A stretch of DNA of 64,000 nt from Neocallimastix lanati (nom. inval.) (taxonomy: Eukaryota; Neocallimastigomycota; Neocallimastigomycetes; Neocallimastigales; Neocallimastigaceae), in the NCBI GenBank assembly GCA_016946835.1, contig JACVTC010000266.1, forward strand, positions 1 to 64,000, in the 5' to 3' direction. Below the pieces are notes generated by a model, which saw nothing but the letters and a program-made list of their open reading frames with translations, made no database searches and was not told the DNA's origin. Shown one piece after another: positions 49,601-59,602 of this stretch. The translations under genes and the position numbers were made by a program. Position 1 is the first letter of the stretch. Each line of letters begins with the position of its first letter.

Positions 49601-51623
49601 TAAAGACATAGATCTTTTAAAAAAATTATTAAAAAATGATAAATTAAAAAATATAGAAATAAACAATAAAATAGGAAATGAATATCCATTGGTAATAGCA
49701 TTTAATAACTGTATAAGTGATAATAATAATGGTGTTTATGAAAAAATATATAATGATTTGAATTATTATAATTATAAAGAAAAAGAAATTGCAATCTTTA
49801 AAACTCTTTTAGAATACGGAGCAAACCTTAATATTAAAATAAATAATAAAAATACGATATTAGAAGAGTCAATGGAAAAGAATTTACATTTAATTAATAA
49901 AGTTATTTTTGATTTTTTAATTAAAGAAAATAAAAGAGAAGAAAGAGAAAAAGAAAAAACTTTTAATATGAAGAAACTGGAAAAAAGAAAGGACAGAAAT
50001 AAATATAATAACTATATTCAAAAGGAAGAACCCTATTATAGAAAGCATAATAAAAACATTTTTACAAATAAAAAGTACATATTAAATAATAAATATGAAA
50101 AGGAATCCATCGATCTTCTAAATAAAAATAATATTAAAAGACATAATTACACAAATGATAGGATGGTGATACATCAAAGGAAAAGAAATCGAGAAGCATC
50201 TGAAGAAATTTATAATGAGAAAGCTAAAAAATATAAATATGATAAAATAATTAAAAATAGGACTTTAAAATATATAGAAAATAAATTTACACCACTTGTA
50301 AGTGACTATTTATTTAAAAAGAATTTCGATATTAAAAAATGGATTGACTCTGATAATGTTAACGGAGAAGATAATTATGATTATACAATCATATATTATG
50401 CCCTACTTAAAGAAGATAGGGAAGCAATTAAATATATAATAAAAATTGGAAGCAACAATATGATAAGTACTTCTATTTTTAAACATCAAACAATTATCCA
50501 TGTCTCCATTTTTTTAGGATTAAAAGATATTTTTCTTGATATAATTCAAGGAGGACAGAAAATACTTGAAACTGTTAATCATGAAGAAGATAATACCGGA
50601 TTATTTAAAAGCATCGTATTAAATGATCACTTTTCTTTATATGATAAAAAAAAGGTAATTAATGATTTATGTTCATATATTGAAATTAATAAAATTAAAA
50701 TTTATAGAAATCCTTTAGTTAATTTAATGAATATGAAATCGGAAGATAATGCATGTAAGTTGGCTTCCTTTTTATTAAAAAAAACTAATTTAAAAGTAGA
50801 TAACACTTTTAAAGATATCTTTAAAAATTCATTGGAATTTGCAATAGAGTATAATCTATATAATTTTGTAAAATTGCTTTTAAAAAAAACATTTAGAAGA
50901 AATTATCATAATTTTTATAAAGCATTAAAGTCTGCAATAGTTAAAGCTATTAAAGTAAAAAATATTAAAATACTTGAATTACTATTAGGTGAATTTAAAG
51001 GTAATATTAATTGGTTTAATTCACTTGGAGAATGTCCAATAAAACTTGCTGTGGATTCTAATGATTTAAATATGGTCAAATTATTGGTTGAAAGAAAATG
51101 TAATATAGAAGATAAAATAATTTATAGTCGAAAATATTCTATATTGTATTATTCCTTAACTAAAAATGATTCTAATGTGGATATTATTAAATATTTCATA
51201 AGTTTAGAAGCTAAAATGAATATTGAAAACGAAAATGAATTTGAAAAATTATTTAGGCGATTAGATAATACAGGAAAAATTTCTTTATTAAAATATTTTG
51301 TAAATTGTAAGGAAAAAGAATTTATGGAAAAATTTTTAAAATATACTATTACTTTTAATCGACTAGATATATTAAAAATTTTGTTTGAAAATAATTTTAA
51401 TCCTGAACAAAAGATTGAAAAACGTACTCTTTGGAAATTCGCAAGAAATTTAAATAATTCTAAATTATTTTTATACTTAAAAAGGAAAAGACAAGAATTT
51501 GTTCTTAAAAATAGGAAAAACAAAGAGTTAAGAAGAAAAAAAAGAAGATTAAGAAAGAAAAAAAAACAAGCAAAAAAAAAATTAAATAGTTTGAATTTAA
51601 AAGAAAATAAATTAATAAAATAA
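46635..51623 (+). CDS. Large ankyrin-type protein with tandem SIM-like array (1662 aa)
   Basis: An intact single exon starts at an AAAATG. The N-terminal part (residues about 1-580) is helical with divergent ankyrin units, for example TPLFSAILRDKLNIADYLI near 93. Residues about 636-690 are poly-Asn. Residues about 746-795 are five tandem decapeptides of the type IIDLTNEDNN, TKDLTTENTK, IIDLTKEDKY and IIDLTDENS. Several match the SUMO-interacting motif (hydrophobic core I-I-D-L-T with acidic residues after it). Residues about 816-880 hold two copies of a segment with FCF.YR and LNE. Ankyrin units return near 1016-1070 (LLEYGANLNIK) and about 1225-1600 (CPIKLAVDSNDLNMVKLLVE near 1465). The C-terminus (about 1630-1655) is a dense Lys/Arg stretch compatible with a nuclear localisation signal. 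The inferred role is a nuclear scaffold, possibly SUMO-binding; the sequence does not prove binding. Confidence 0.75.
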   Translation: MSNIVKKRKLLRDKITKYLSNDKSNFEDFKSYLIDNDFILSEINNEKFDILTFTIENIKYENESAYSLIKFIYDEFEYKNINYTIVIKDIPKTPLFSAILRDKLNIADYLISLKAKIYYINSKNLNIFEYINEYYLEKKVNGRIINFIFNKLNKIENEKNEKSFIIEMCLNVKYSIFKLIPNFVKKKKFNILKNIFQCYSINNFNEYTSHKCLIDLLMAYKKKTPLSDEKILTYSDQIPIYFEISPISYEKVIETLDENTIIKNKLKYNKTVNYKMLKFLLSYEINKNQAILIKINRTSIYEAIITDNRYNLKLDKKLNIFKELLEIDSDFNHYEIFEKNLNLLKYSNKYFLITIIMNIIKENKILISKIKFYEIIIEYIKISNLLGIEEILKSLLFFENVVLSEDKVNDIIINLIEYFYKDEKNQNLKSFYLILNILFENRTFNSNIDFENIIKVCIKNKKIYLINKIIISMKKYLPKEIIKNIDFGKILLELIKNPDITYDVFQNFWVLIFHSKEINLSQFNFDELIINALGNNIIGKKIIQGILANLINFDQNNYLVSIECTIMNLYEKNKINENYFKIITGILKINKNKNENKNLSQCINKKGKTNVVNKFNNLKVKDNSLNINKINTEISSNKQLDINNNNNNNNKNYNRNNNNINSNNNNSINYNNNNTYNNYNNNINNTIQHNFEIYDNTIDNNILNKKNNNKPINILNKTDIENREKVIFSYKSTDLKIELKNENRTIIDLTNEDNNTKDLTTENTKTINLSNESDNIIDLTKEDKYIIDLTDENSINKYELTNKNNSMNNSNCINDSFKNIKSNNENKINSTFCFKYRDPYLNELHNNKKSSNENKLNKRFCFHYRNIHLNESDGNNNNYNNNSIDNIKNINTNTNTKSNNNSNNNYDNNLTKISDFNNNLNGIKQSNDFNDISNKIKKTKINTCHGNISLNDESKNNKYKYFSKEVSLNKFNEGTRENLNVLFIKSIKNKDIDLLKKLLKNDKLKNIEINNKIGNEYPLVIAFNNCISDNNNGVYEKIYNDLNYYNYKEKEIAIFKTLLEYGANLNIKINNKNTILEESMEKNLHLINKVIFDFLIKENKREEREKEKTFNMKKLEKRKDRNKYNNYIQKEEPYYRKHNKNIFTNKKYILNNKYEKESIDLLNKNNIKRHNYTNDRMVIHQRKRNREASEEIYNEKAKKYKYDKIIKNRTLKYIENKFTPLVSDYLFKKNFDIKKWIDSDNVNGEDNYDYTIIYYALLKEDREAIKYIIKIGSNNMISTSIFKHQTIIHVSIFLGLKDIFLDIIQGGQKILETVNHEEDNTGLFKSIVLNDHFSLYDKKKVINDLCSYIEINKIKIYRNPLVNLMNMKSEDNACKLASFLLKKTNLKVDNTFKDIFKNSLEFAIEYNLYNFVKLLLKKTFRRNYHNFYKALKSAIVKAIKVKNIKILELLLGEFKGNINWFNSLGECPIKLAVDSNDLNMVKLLVERKCNIEDKIIYSRKYSILYYSLTKNDSNVDIIKYFISLEAKMNIENENEFEKLFRRLDNTGKISLLKYFVNCKEKEFMEKFLKYTITFNRLDILKILFENNFNPEQKIEKRTLWKFARNLNNSKLFLYLKRKRQEFVLKNRKNKELRRKKRRLRKKKKQAKKKLNSLNLKENKLIK
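48868..49017 (+). repeat. 30-bp coding tandem repeat encoding SIM-like decapeptides
   Basis: Five in-frame units of about 30 bp lie inside the gene at 46635. The DNA copies differ mostly at codon positions that keep the I-I-D-L-T/acidic pattern in units 1, 4 and 5, while units 2 and 3 are weaker (KDLTTEN, INLSNES). Confidence 0.8.
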
Positions 51624-52565
51624 TTAATCGTATTTTATTTTATTTTATTTTTATTTAATAATTAATATAGATATAATAATTAATATAGATATCAATTGTA
51701 TTATGTTATTATATGTTATTATTATTTCTATTTATTTAATATCTATTATATAAAATTTATTTAATCTCATTTTAAAATTATATTTTCTACTAGTTAAATA
51801 TATATTATTTATTTAACTACTGTTTTATTTTTTATATGTGTAAATTATATAAAATTCCTTATTTATATATATATTTTCATTATATATTTAATCTTTAACT
51901 TTATATATAAATTTTACTTTATATGAATATTTTATTAAACTATATTATTAAAATAATGATTTGTATTGATTTATTTTTGACGTATTGCATTATTAACTTT
52001 ATCTATATTTTACATTTACATTTATATATTTATTTATTTTTATTTATTATTTATATATACATTTTATTGTTTATTTTATTTATATTTCACTTCACATTTT
52101 ATTGTATATTTTATTTATATTTCATATATACTATTTTTTATTGGTTTCATTATATTAATATTTTAGTTATTTATATTGTTAAATTACGCTATTTATTTTT
52201 ATATATTTTAAATTTATATTTACAATTAATAATTATTTCGAAGGAATAATAATATTTTTAAATATAAATTTGAGAAAAAACTTATTATTTCTGAATAATT
52301 TGGTTTTTGTAATCTTGAAATACATAATATTATTTAATTTTTTATACTTTTAGAAGAGAAATCTGTAATAGAAATAATTTAAGTAATAAATTTTAAGTAC
52401 ATATCGATAGCGTTTTTAGAGTTTAAAAAAGCTTATTTTTCAATATTTATTTTTCATATTTTAGTTATAAAATGTTTTATTTCTGTATATATAATAAAAA
52501 GGTTTAATTTCTTTTCTAATTTATATTTATTCTCCAGAACTTATATATATATATATTTTTATTTT
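51624..52565. other. AT-rich intergenic DNA
   Basis: No gene was found. The 108-codon hydrophobic plus-strand frame at 51923-52249 reflects T-rich composition and is not supported as a gene. Confidence 0.65.
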
Positions 52566-53290
52566 GGAATTGTTTCAAAAAAGTTTGATATTTACTGCAG
52601 AGTTCATCAAAAGTATCTTCTTACTCTTATTTTATTTAATTTATTTATCAATGATATTTTAGATAACTGTAATAAAATTGAATCAGTATTGAAAATGAAA
52701 ATAAAAATTTTAAAATATATTTAATGAAGATACTATATTTCAATCGTTTCCATTAAAATAATGAAACTATTACTTTGTCAAATTTCTAATGTATGATATA
52801 ATAATATAATATTTTTATACAAAGATCTTCAAATGGTACATATGGCTCAATTACTTTTTATATTTACTAATGATAAAATTGAACTTTTTAAAATTAAAAA
52901 ATATATTAATTAATCGTATTCCCTTTGTTCTATTTGTTCATTGTTCAGCGACTCGTTAATAAAATAAATATTTCGATTCTAATATCCACTTAAAACATAA
53001 ACAATTCCTCCATAAAGAATGCAAGTCCAAAATGGTAATGCATAAAAATTTAAGTTTATGGCAAGATTCTTATCAATTTTCTAATTCAAAACTATCAGGA
53101 AGATTACACTGTTCAAGAAATTTATTCAATGGTCATTTGAAGCTATCAGGGTATTTATTATGTTAAAAAAAGATATAGCTATATTACTAGAAAGAAAATA
53201 CAACTAATGAAAACTAAAATTTTGCTATTTCCATAAATGAATGCTATTCAAGCTATAAAGCTTGATACAAACAGCTTGTATTTAATTGTT
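52566..53290 (+). mobile_element. Second decayed LINE reverse-transcriptase fragment
   Basis: The plus strand near 52590-52690 encodes LILFNLFINDILDNCNK, which is the RT stretch after the QGCPLSP motif (SPxLFNLFINDIxDxC). The downstream less AT-rich sequence to about 53290 gives protein-like pieces in several frames (for example KKRYSYITRKKIQLMKTK near 53165) consistent with LINE 3' coding sequence. The catalytic FADD box is not recognisable. It lies in the opposite orientation to the LINE relic at 26.6-27.4 kb. Confidence 0.6.
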
Positions 53291-53299
53291 TAATAAATT

Positions 53300-54552
53300 A
53301 GAAATTCTTTTAAAATATATTAAAAAAATATTAAATTATTAATATAATATATAATTAAAATATTAATAAAAGTACTTTAATGAAATATAGAATTAAAAGA
53401 TTAAAAAAGAAATAAGAATAATTCAATAAGTTATTAAAGTAAATATTCTTAAAAATTATTTAATAAAATTTAATAATAAGAATTAATAAAGGTATTAAAA
53501 TAATTAAATAATACATAAAAAAGTTAATAAAAATGATTTAAAAAATTACTTAATAATATATGAAAATTAAAATATTAAAAAAAACATAAAAATAACTAAA
53601 CACTACTTAAACATGATAATAAAAATAAAGGTTAATAATAGTATGAAATATTTATAGGTTATGCAAAGGGGTTAATAAAAATAGTTTAATGAAATATAAA
53701 AATAAAGTGTTAATAAAGATACTTTAAGAAAAACTGTAAAAAAATGAAAATAAAGAAATAAAATATTTAAATAATATATCAAAGTATTAATAAAAAATGT
53801 TTTAATTAATTATAAAAATAGAGTATTATTAAAAATGTTTAAATAATATATTGAAATAAAATTTTCATAAAAGTATTTTAATGAAATAAAAAGTAAAATT
53901 TTCATAAGAATACTTTAAGGAAATAAAAAGTAAAATTTTAATAATATTACTTAACTTTTGTTTTAATTAATTATTTTTATAATTTTTATAAGATAGTTAG
54001 GTATTTCTAATATTAAAATAGATAATTAAATGAAAATAAAAGTTAAATATATTAATACTTTAATAAAATTTAAAAAATAAATATTAAAACTACCATTTAA
54101 ACTATAAAGCAAAGGAATAATATTAACACTTTAATATATTATAAAAAAAGTATTTATAGAAATATGAAAATATTTAAATAAAGTATTAAAATGAAGTAGT
54201 CATAAAAATACTTTAATCAATTATAATAATAAAGTATTAATAAAAATATTTTAATATAAAAAAAAGTAAGGTATTAATAAAAAATATTTTAAATAATATA
54301 AAAGTAAGATATTAATAAAATTATTATAATAAAATATAAAAAAAATAGTAATAAAAATATAAAATAATTAAATAAAATATAATGATATTTGTAAAAATAA
54401 TATAGTTAAAAGGTATATATTAAAATACATTAATAAAATATAGTTAGAAAGTATTTTTAAAAATAATTTAATAAAATATAGTTAAATAGTATTTATTAAA
54501 GTATTTTAATAAAATATAGTTAGAAAGTATTTCTCAAAGGAAATCAATATAA
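53300..54552. repeat. Degenerate A-rich minisatellite
   Basis: Irregular 40-70-bp units are built from AAAGTATTAATAAAAATA and CTTTAATAAAATATAAAAAT. This is the complementary sense of the T-rich repeat at 15.1-16.1 kb, suggesting that the same repeat type is present in opposite orientation. There is no coding capacity. Confidence 0.75.
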
Positions 54553-55733
54553 TATAAAAAATTTAAAACATTTAATATCAGGTATAAAAAATCGAACTAT
54601 AAAAAATTAGAAATAAACGATTTTAATATTATATATAATGAATATTATAAAAAATTACGTTCAAGTTATGCATATGACTTTATCTTAAATATATTAAATC
54701 TTACATTTTGTTATGAAGATAACATTTATAAATTTAAAATTAATATAAAAAATCATAGCGAATATAATGTAATTCCGAATTTATTAGTTGATTATGAGTA
54801 TTCAAATGAATACATACGTTTTTTAGAAAGTATAATAGAATTTTATGATGCAGGGTTAAACTATAAATATAACGGTTTAATTATTAATAATATTTCAACA
54901 AATGAGGATAAAGATGATTCAGAAAGCGAAAATAGTGATAACGGAGAAGATTCTGAAAATGCAAAGAGTGATAATGAAGAAGAAAGAAACAAAATAAACA
55001 ATTTAAATGATTTATATCATAATTTTTATAATATTAAATTAACAAATAATAAACTTTATGAAATAGATAACGAAAATAAGAACTTTTTTTGCATTAACAA
55101 TGGGCATTTATTTACTAAATTCGAATTATTCCAGTAATTATATATATAATACATTAAATAATATTAATTACTGTCATTATAATGAGATGGTTTTTAAATC
55201 TGGAATAATATCTAAATGGTTAAAATGGATTAATAATTATTTATTTACCAATGAAACAAATAACTTTTATGATAACCCGAATAAAGAGGAGCAAACAATA
55301 CTTTATAGTATAAAAAATTTTTTTAAATTTGATGATTATACAACCATTAATAGAATAGCATTAACATCATTTTTATATTATTTAAGTGATAATAACATAT
55401 ATAATACATATAACTTAAAACTAGGGTAAATTTTTAATATTTATATACTATTTTCTAATTGTATAAATTTTATTAAGTATATTAATAAATTAGAAATAAA
55501 AATAAGTAATTTTGATTTATTTGATAAATTTATTATTAATCTTCATAATTCCTAAGTATCTGAATATTATTTAATTGTTTGTATATTTATTATATTAATA
55601 TTTATATTTAAAATTAATAATAAATTAATACATTTAATATATAATTTATAATTATATAGTATGATTTACATATGATTTACATATTTTCTTTTTATAATTA
55701 TAAATTTATGTTTTATATTATTTATTCATTCAA
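54553..55733 (+). pseudogene. Truncated duplicate of the 3' end of the gene at 36996 (copy B)
   Basis: Starting at ATAAAAAATTTAAAACATTT, this block copies 39795-40975 at an estimated 95% or better identity. It carries no 5' part of the gene. It has A6 (54649-54654) where copy A has A5, so this frame reads through that point. However, an extra base at the T-run near 55083-55090 shifts it, and translation would stop at about 55139. A 109-codon remnant frame (55100-55429) corresponds to the C-terminus. The acidic Ser/Glu/Asp tract near 54900-54985 is the most divergent part. With no promoter or N-terminus it is unlikely to be functional. Confidence 0.85.
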
Positions 55734-55869
55734 CAAATAAATAGTGTAAACAATATATTTTAATATTTTATTTGTTTTCATATAATTGTTTCTTTGAAAT
55801 ATAATAAAAAAATTAATATATATCATAATCAATAAATAATTATTTATAAAAGTATAAATAAATAGATTT

Positions 55870-55919
<50 letters not shown>

Positions 55920-56145
55920 ATATATATATATATATATATATTTATAAAATTTTCAATAAATAATTAAATAATAAATATTAAATAAACTTTATTTTTGAAA
56001 AAATAAAAAGTAAAAAATAAAAATAACATATATATTAATTGTTTAAGAATTATTATATAAATAACTAAAATAAATAAATAAAAATATAAATATTAAAAAT
56101 ATTTATTATTATTTTAATTGAAAATTCAATTTTATAAAAATCAAA
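55734..56145. other. AT-rich upstream DNA with 41-bp poly-T
   Basis: A T-run at 55872-55912 is followed by A8 and an (AT)n tract at about 55920-55940. Long poly(dA:dT) tracts exclude nucleosomes and can serve as promoter elements. This tract is about 235 bp before the ATG at 56146, so it may act for that gene; that is inference. Confidence 0.6.
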
Positions 56146-59000
56146 ATGAAATTTAAATATTTGTTATTATTTATTGAAATAATATTTCATTTTATTAATG
56201 TCATTAATTCATCACCATTTACTCAAGGATTATTTGAAAATTATTTAATTCATTTAATGTATTACAGTAGAGACGATAATGGTGAAAGAATATATGAACC
56301 TGAATTTTATGGTAATGAAGGAAATAAAATTGTCAAAACCGATGTATTGAAATATAAAATTTTACCTAGCATTGAAAGTAAAAATGGTAACGTGGAGGTT
56401 AAAATGACAGAAAATTACATATTTGATAGAGAAAGGCTATATGAGAATAAAAATTTTGGAAATGTAGATGGAGGTAATGATTCAAGTTTTATAAAACAAA
56501 TGGTACCAGAAGTTAATATTTACGTTCCAGTAAAGTTAATTTCTGTGGATAAAAATAAAGACGAGAAATACGTTTTATTACCTAATAATTATTTTCAAGA
56601 AGATAGGGTAAGAAAAGGGAATTTTTATGTAGAACTAGAAGGAAAGGAATATAGGGTTGACTTGAATGAGGCAGTTTATAAAAATGTAGAATTAAAACCA
56701 GTTGAGGCATTAGATTCAATAAATGATTATTATATTAATAAATTTTATGATTCTTGCTCAGCAATAGACCAAGATTTAAAAAATAAAAATATTTTTTACA
56801 CAAAGGAAGCCTACTCAAAATTACTAAATATAAATAATAATGATATTGATAAGTATACAAATTTAGATATTGAGTTTCAAGATAATGTTAAGCCTGATGA
56901 AAGAACAATAAATAATAAAAAAATTAAATTTTATAATGCTAAGGCAACTTTTGAAAAAATTGATGAAAATGGGGATATTATAAAGCCTAACCCTAAAGAT
57001 TTAGATATAGGTTTCGATGAAGAAAGTGGAGAAGTATACATCCAGGATGAAACAAAACTAGTTAGAACAATTAAAGTTAAAGATTTTATTACATCATTTT
57101 GGACAACAAAATTTTTAAAAATAGATAGCCAGAAAAAGGTATTACATACAACTAATTCTGAATATAACAAAGAAAATATTTTTTCAAAGTTATTGAATAC
57201 AGAAAGAATACCAAAAGTTACAATTGATGAAAAAGATGAAAATCAACAAGATATAAGTAATACATACTATGATTTAGATAATCTCAATGATCAAAAATTT
57301 TTTACAATGAAAATGAAATATAATAGTGATATGGAAAATAATAAAAAAAATAATGCTAAAAACTTAAAACCATTTGATTTAAATAATTTATTCGCAAATG
57401 AAGATTTAGGTTCTTTAGAAAAACTTAACTCCGAAATAACTACTGAAATTGTAACTATTGAAAATACAATTAATGAAATATCGGAGAAAATAAAAAATTC
57501 AAATAATAATATCGAAAAAAATGAGTTAACAGAAATGGAAAAAAAATTAGAAGAAAAAAAAAAAAAATATGTAAAATTTTCTTATATAATAAAGAAAGAA
57601 ATAATGAATTCACCAAGTATTACAGAAAATAGAAAAAATAAAGTTAATTCTGAATTAATCGATATAGAAAAAGTATATAAATCAGATCTAGATAATATTG
57701 ATAAAAATAGCGATGTATTAATAGATAGTAACTTTTCTAATAATATTATAACAATTAGTAAAGATATGAATCAAATTAATCGTTTACTTAAACCTAATGG
57801 AAGGGCGGAAGCTAATGATTTAAAAGTAAAAATTGAAAGAAAATTGAAAAGTGATGGTAATAGTTTAGATTTACTTGAAAAATATGAAAATTTTGGAAAC
57901 ATAATAGAGCAAAAATATACTAAGGAAGAAATTCAAGTTATTGACAATTTTTTAAAAAAGTATGATATATATCATAAATTATCTGGTAGATTAAATAATT
58001 TAAGGCCTACAGAAGTAACAACGCTTAATGAAATAAAGAATTATATAATTCCAAATAAAAATGAGATTTCAGGTACAATAGATGAAGCATCACTAAAAGA
58101 CTTTATAGACAATAATAATAATTTAGATGTACAAAAACTTTTATCTGAATTACCAAATTATAGTAATAGTAATAGTAATAATAATGCTGAAAATATAAAA
58201 AAAAAAATAAAATTATATATTACTTACCATTATTTCAATTCAAAAGAGAAAAATACCTTTAATATAGAAAAAACCAAAACTCAGTATAAATTTAACTATG
58301 ATTTTGATTATTTGAATGCGTGTAAGTTGAACCCTATGAATAGTGCTAATTCCGTAAATACGTACACAGTTATGGATATTTCATCAGATGATAATAAGGG
58401 AGAAAGTAATTTGGAACCACTTAAAATAAAATATAAAATGATTAACAATAAAAAATGTGAATCAAGTGATAATACTTTCTATTATAATCCGAATATTGAA
58501 GAGAAAAATTATCCTTACATAGAATCTTTAAGTAAATTCGATGCAAATAATAATTTTAATGATGATTTGAAAACACCAAAAACAAAAAATACCGTTTTGG
58601 AACCGTCAGAAATAAAATATAATAATGTTCTTTTTAAAATGAAAAAAAAGGCAGTAACGAGTTCTAATAATTCTTCCAATAATAATGGAAAAAACTCTAT
58701 AGATTTAATTAATGACAGCACCGATGAACTAAAAGGTAAAATTAAAACTATGTGTATTAAAGAAAATAATAATGCTATCGATATTAGTTCATACATCCAT
58801 CCAAAACAGAAAATAAAAAATCATAGCTTTGAAAACCAAAAATCGTATATTAATTCATTAGGAATTTTAGTTAAAACAGCTAGAAATATGGTAATTTCAA
58901 AATATTCCGAATTAATTATTTTTGACGTTAAAAATAAAATAATAGTTAAAAATTTAATGAAAAAATTAAAGATTAAGAAATTAAATATCCCTAATAATAA

Positions 59001-59056
<56 letters not shown>

Positions 59057-59558
59057 ATAATAGTGAAGATATTTTCATACCAAATGTTGATCTTGAAGGA
59101 AATATAATTGATATAAAAGAGAATTTTAATAAACTTAGAATAACCTCAACTATGAGCACTGGTGAAAAAGAAAAAATAATAGAAAATGATGTAATAAATG
59201 GAATAAATAATCATAGCGAATTAACAGATAATGAAAAAAAAGAATTAAAATCAATAATAAATAATGGGGAATATTTTGTATTATATCCTGAAAATTATGA
59301 AAAATTAAAAAATATCCAATTAAATTCAGTAAATAAATTTGAAGATTATTATTCTACAATTGCTATTAGTGGTTTAAACAAAAATGGAAGACCTTTGTTA
59401 TTAAAAGTATTTAATAGAGATTCTAATGGAAAAAAAATTCAATTTAGAAATTCATATACAGCGGAAACTACTTCAACTACAGACGCGCATGATCTTCCTC
59501 TTAAACGTGTTAATGGTATAGTAAGCAATATTAAGAATGTATGTAACAGTGGAAGTAA

Positions 59559-59602
<44 letters not shown>

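Noticed and set aside
51923-52249. Possible small membrane protein (108 codons)
   Set aside because: Uniform T-rich composition gives hydrophobic residues, and it lacks the coding-style codon bias seen in the intact genes.
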